A stretch of 64,000 bases of DNA from Erigeron canadensis. Its lineage: Eukaryota > Streptophyta > Magnoliopsida > Asterales > Asteraceae. Below are positions 59,590 through 64,000 of the stretch, piece by piece. Position numbers and translations under genes: made by a program. The DNA lies in the NCBI RefSeq assembly GCF_010389155.1, contig NC_057765.1, positions 2,728,001 to 2,792,000 on the forward strand, in the 5' to 3' direction. Each line of letters opens with the position of its first letter. Positions within the stretch are counted from its first letter, which is position 1. The notes beneath the pieces are model-generated. The model saw nothing but the letters and a program-made list of their open reading frames with translations. It searched no databases and was not told the DNA's origin.

Positions 59590-61742
59590 GTGAATACACG
59601 TGACTTTGGTTATGTGTTTGTTCCTCCCAAGTTTGAGCCCAAAGATTTTGGGTCTTGGAAGGAAAGAATGCTTCTTCACATTGTAGGGGTGGAACCTTAC
59701 CTAATGACCATCTTAACTGTTGGTCCCTACGTACCCACTTATGTCCAAAGAACTCCAGGAGCCACACTTGAAGCTCCTGAGATTGTGACTGATCTGGTAA
59801 ACCAGAGGTCCAATGGACTGATGATGAGCGGAGACTGGTAAGCCTTGATTCCAGACTCAAAAACATGATTCTCACCACTCTTCCTACTGAAATCATGAAG
59901 CTCATCATCAAATATCCCACTTCTAAGGAAGTCTGGGATAGATTGTGCAGCATGTACGAAGGTTCTGCTGACACAATCAAGACCAAGAAAATTGACATAA
60001 AAAGGGCCTATGAAAACTTCTTTTCTCTTCCAGATGAAAGTCTTGACAACACTTATACCCGTTTCAAAGGGTTGATGAATGATATGACTAATGTTGGCAT
60101 CGACCATGATAATTTTGAGTTGTGCCACAAATTCGTCGATTCTCTTCCTCTTAAATGGCAAAATTTGAGGCAAATCCTTCGTACCACCAAACAAATTCAA
60201 GATTATGATCTTGAGGAACTTTTTGGTGTTCTTCAATTTGAAGAAAAGGCTTTGGCTCAAAACATACGAGCTGTTGCTTATGCTCGTAGACATGTCGGTC
60301 CCTCTTCTTCTACCAGCACGTCAGCCTTTTCTGTCTCTGACCCTCTTGCCCTCGTTTCTGCTGAACCCATAAATCTTAACATGGGAGTCAGCAACTCTAC
60401 ACTTCCTCCCTTTATCCAATCTCTTGTTGATGATCTTGACGCTGAAGAGAAACAAGAGATGTTCATCGATTTCATGGACTTTGCCTTGATCGCTGGAAAG
60501 AGGTATTCTCGAAAATGGAACAACCGTAAGTCGGTTGCTTCATATAAGCCTCCTACTGATAAATCTCAGGAGGAATGTTGGAGGTGTGGCAAAAAAGGCC
60601 ATTATCAAAAAGAATGCAGGGTTTCTATTCCTACCCATGTTGTTCCTAAATCTAATCCTACTAAATCTGCTGATCAGTACAGGAACAAATACTACCAGCT
60701 AAAAGCAAAAATTGCTGAAGAAGAGGAGGCCAAAACACCAACAAAAGGAATGGTTGCTGAAGAGCATGATTGGGTTGACTCTGATGAGTCTGATGATGAA
60801 GAGTATGTGGATGCAATGTGCTTAATGGCACTTTTTGATGGTGATGCACTGACAAAAGACCAAGTCTCCTCTAGTCAGTGGGTAAATGTCACTGTCAAAA
60901 AGGTACATTCTCTTTCTTCTGCTTCTAATGAGGATAAGACCAAACTTATTGAGTCTTTGTCCTATTATCTTCAGTTCGTAGAATCTAAGCGAGCTCAGCT
61001 CCAATATAAGCTTAACTCTACCACTTCTGAGTTAAATGTTAAATCAGAAAAACTCATGAAATTGAAAAATATTCATGTTGAGCTTCAATCTCATGAGTTG
61101 CTAACTCAAAAGGTTCAACTTGAGAATGAACAACTCATAAGTGAAATAGCTAATCTTAAAAAGATTGTGACCTCCTGGTCAAAAGCTTCCAAGTTTCACC
61201 ATCAATGCTTAAGTGAACAAGTCCCTGCCCAAGTTCAGGCAGTGATAGGTGGCAATTATGACACTGCTGCTTTACTTGCTGACTCGTTCAACGATGATGT
61301 GAAACCCCAAATCTCAATTCCCCCATCTGTTGTAGTCTCTTCTGAAGAGATGAAGAAATGGTACTTTGTCAAAGGACAAAATAATTACCATAATGAAATG
61401 GAAGCTAGTGCTATCTCTTCCTCCTCTAGCAACCCTGTTGTCCCTACTGAGGAAAATAGTGCAAGCACTTTTGCTAGCACCAGCAACCTCTTCTCTCGTT
61501 TTCCCATTATTGGCATGATGCCAAATGAAGGAAGAGTTCAGTACTCTTCTGGGGAATCGTTTGAAGGTGATATCAATAGTGATGGTTTTCAACCTATTGC
61601 TCCTCAGCAGCTCATCATAGGAGCTGCTGAACTTTTCAAACGTAGCTCAATTCCTGTTCCCTATGACTATAGCACTCCTCAGAGGGGTAATCCTAGTAGT
61701 CAGCAACCCCAATCTATCTCTATACCTTCTTCCTCCATTTAG
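59590..61742 (+). pseudogene. Sirevirus gag, first part
   Basis: Starts with KFEPKDFGSWKERMLLHI near 59630, the Sirevirus-type gag N-terminus. A frameshift near 59820-59835 separates it from the continuation (LDSRLKNMILTTLPTEIMK to FVDSLPLKWQNLRQI). A CCHC knuckle (CWRCGKKGHYQKEC) is at 60576-60617, an acidic stretch (WVDSDESDDEEYVD) near 60770, and a coiled-coil-like region (SELNVKSEKLMKLKNI, ENEQLISEIANLKKI) near 61000-61160. It ends at an in-frame TAG (61740-61742). The long gag with a coiled coil is characteristic of the Sirevirus group. Confidence 0.75.
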
Positions 61743-63262
61743 CAAGCACCTAACCATGCTGTAAACAAAGATGACCAGCATGAGCGTATAATGAAAAGAC
61801 GCGTTAGGTTCGCTGATGCCAGATATCAGCAAGTACTTCCTTCACAGGGTGTACCTGCTCAGGTGCAATCTGATCAGCAGTCACAGTTTGTGCCTGTTCG
61901 TTCTTTTCCAAGGCACAACACTCCTCAACAAGGAAGGTTGCCTTCTCAAAACAGGTCTAACACTCCTCAGCGAGGGAACGTGTCTCATCAGCATACAAGA
62001 CCTGTAACCCCTCAGCAAACCTACTTGCCACATCAGCAAGTAGTACCAATTACCCCTCAAAGACACTTGCCACACCAGCAAGTAAAATCGATCACTCCTC
62101 AAAGAGGACATTTGCCTCACCAGCAAGTGAGACCAATTACCCTCAAAGAGGTCGCTTGCCAAATCAGCAAGTACAATCCTCTATCCCAAATAGAGAGTAT
62201 CTGCCTCATAGGCAAGTGAGGTCAGCAACTCTTCATTGCCAATCTAGGCCTATCACTCCTAGCAGAGTGCATCAATCCTATCAGCGGGGTCTCTCTTCTT
62301 CTCACCCTGCTGGAAGACACGCTTGGTCAATAATCAGGGGATCACAAATTCCTCAAAATCCTCCTAATGAACCAAATGGAGAGTCCATTCTTGGTCCTAT
62401 TCCTCAGATGCCTCCACCCAGACCTAAGCAAAGAAATAAGTCAAAATCTACACAAAAGGGTAAGGCATCATCATCCACTGACCCTCAAATTAATGAGCTA
62501 ATTCAGCGAGTTAACGATCTCTCTTCCCAGCTAATAGAGTTTCTCATTCAAAATCAAAAGGGTAACTCCTCTGACAAAAAGTGCTACTTGTGTAGCAGCA
62601 GAGGACATATTGCCTCTGAATGTGAAAGCATTAGCTCCAGAGAAACTGCTGAGGTTGTCATTCAACAAAATTCTTCTCTCGCTGCTGAAGAATCTTCCTC
62701 CTCCACCAAGATCAATGATAACCCCTCTTCAGAACATGAGTCTAGTGATGCCACTGCTATCACTGAAGAAAATGATGAGTATATCTCTTCTCAGCACATC
62801 TTTCTTCCTCATTCTCAAAGGGTAATTACCAATGGTTTTGGTGAACCTGCTATGCTGGTAGAATACAGTGATATTGACGTGGTCAACAACTTTCCCTTTC
62901 TTCACAGCAATGATGGAAATATCATGCCCCTTGATGAAAATGACATAACTCATGGTTATGTGGATATGAGATCCATCCCACACTTGAATATGCTCTTTCT
63001 ACAGTGGAAAACTCTGAATCCGGTGCACCAAATTCTAATTTATCCACTCTTAATCTTGCTGACATGGCTGTTAGTGAGATTAACAGTGAACCTCTCTAAA
63101 TCCTTCTATTGTGTCCTGCAAGGCTCGCTGGGAAAAGGAGTGTGGTATTTGGACAGCGGATGTTCAAAACATATGACTAGCTCTAAGTCCCTGCTGGATA
63201 ACTACATAGAGGCTCTTGGCCCCACTGTAGTGTTTGGTGACAACTCCAAATGGTCTTATTAA
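61743..63262 (+). pseudogene. Sirevirus gag C-terminal spacer and protease
   Basis: Continues in the gag frame after the TAG (MKRRVRFADARYQQV at 61791). A tandem repeat of about 14 residues (TPQRGHLPHQQVRPI-like) spans 61918-62232, and a frameshift in it moves to the frame of 62156-63262. That frame holds a second CCHC knuckle (CYLCSSRGHIASEC, 62582-62623) and the Copia protease (WYLDSGCSKHMTSS near 63150) before frameshifting again near 63240. The catalytic DSG is present. Confidence 0.7.
61918..62232 (+). repeat. Minisatellite of about 42-45 bp within Sirevirus gag
   Basis: Six or so diverged units each containing CCTCAAAGA...TTGCC...CAGCAAGT. The best-conserved are the last four (about 62000-62210). 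Confidence 0.65.
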
Positions 63263-64000
63263 GTTCACCAAAGTTGTTTATGTAAATGGGTTGAAACATA
63301 ATCTCATCAGCATAAGTCAACTTTGTGATGCTGACTACAAAGTGATCCTTGATAAACATCAAGTCACCATTGTAAATGTTAAAAAGGAAGTTATCTTGGT
63401 TGCTCCAAGAAAACGAGATGTGTATCTTGTTGACTTCACTCCTGTTAAAACCGACAGTGAGACTTGTTTCTTTGCCAAGTCAACAGCAGAACTTAATTGG
63501 TTATGGCACAAGCGTATGTCGCATGTGAATTTCAAAACCATCAACTCTCTGGCCAAAAAGAACCTTGTTCGAGGCCTTCCCCATCTCTCCTTTGAAAAAG
63601 ATAAACTCTATGGTGCTTGTGAAAAAGGCAAAAGCCATAGGTCTACTTTCAAAACAAAGCAAGCCAATTCTGTCAAGGGTTGCTTTCATCTCCTTCACAT
63701 GGACCTTTTTGGTCCAGTGAATGTCTAAAGGGTAGCAGATACACTTTAGCAATTGTGGATGAATATTCACGATATACTTAGACTATCTTTCTTCATTCCA
63801 AGAGTGATGCTGCTAATGAGATTATCAAATTTATCGAGAAAATGGAAACTCTCAACAGCATACGGGTTAAAGAACTCAGAAGCGACCATGGCACTGAGTT
63901 CAGAAACCACTCTTGAAACATTTTGTGCTGATCAGGGTATCTCACAAATTTTCTCTTCTACTAGAACTCCTGAGCAAAATAGTGTTGCTGCAAGGAGAAA
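63234..64000 (+). pseudogene. Sirevirus pre-integrase and integrase, cut by the window edge
   Basis: VVYVNGLKHNLISISQLCD and the pre-integrase motif LNWLWHKRMSHVNFKTI lead into integrase (HMDLFGPVNV, then after a frameshift YTLAIVDEYSRYT, a TAG for the expected Trp, and ELRSDHGTEF). Another break follows. At the very end the frame reads TPEQNSVAARR, where Copia integrases have NGVAERR, so the catalytic Glu is Ala. RT, RNase H and the 3' LTR should lie to the right. Confidence 0.72.

Noticed and set aside
1..64000. CRISPR arrays, operons, rRNA or tRNA genes
   Set aside because: None seen; the window is plant nuclear DNA and tandem repeats present are microsatellites, a minisatellite and palindromes. 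tRNA was not searched exhaustively.

Overview
This is AT-rich nuclear DNA from a flowering plant. It has GT-AG introns, plant LTR retrotransposons (Tekay chromovirus, Athila, Sirevirus and other Copia), Helitrons, hAT, CACTA and foldback MITEs, and receptor-like cytoplasmic kinases fused to phloem-protein-2-like (PP2) domains. That kinase-PP2 family is especially expanded in Asteraceae, so a composite-family plant is my best guess (inference from family knowledge, no search run).

The only host genes I can support are three tandem copies, all on the + strand, of one kinase-PP2 family. Gene A (154-3577) is the 3' part of a copy whose upstream exons lie outside the window. Gene B (about 14265-31101) is complete. 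Gene C (39275 to beyond the right edge) is the 5' part of a third copy. I join the exons of gene B as 14265-15197, 24338-25336, 27869-28768, 28920-29069, 29222-29328, 29681-30041, 30140-30205, 30328-30452 and 30711-31101. All junctions are in frame, and the sum is 4032 nt (1343 residues plus stop). The predicted protein is pseudokinase I, then a kinase II with every catalytic motif, then pseudokinase III, then two PP2-like modules. No signal peptide or membrane segment is evident, so a cytoplasmic protein is likely.

Layout: 1-3577 gene A. 3578-14264 is intergenic and repeat-filled (Helitron-like ends, a hAT element, two nested solo LTRs each with a perfect target-site duplication). 14265-31101 is gene B; its 9.1-kb first intron holds a MULE-like inverted repeat, a small hAT, a broken Tekay element on the minus strand and a foldback MITE. 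31102-39274 is intergenic (Copia solo LTR with GC-rich hairpins, CACTA MITE, tandem duplication, gag-only Copia element, Helitron-like element). 39275-64000 is gene C; its 17-kb first intron contains a hAT element with a perfect 8-bp duplication and a 12.6-kb Athila element on the minus strand. A Sirevirus on the + strand sits downstream of its kinase II exon and runs off the window.

The most notable observations are: (1) the predicted triple-kinase/double-PP2 architecture, with the same catalytic losses in paralogous pseudokinase exons; (2) a GC-AG intron kept in both PP2 copies, and an intron present in gene B but absent from gene A; (3) an array of 15-bp palindromes just upstream of the Athila env-like ORF that recurs in both Athila LTRs; (4) a 12-bp perfect inverted repeat bracketing the Sirevirus TATA box. 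All retroelement coding regions seen are broken by stops, frameshifts or deletions.
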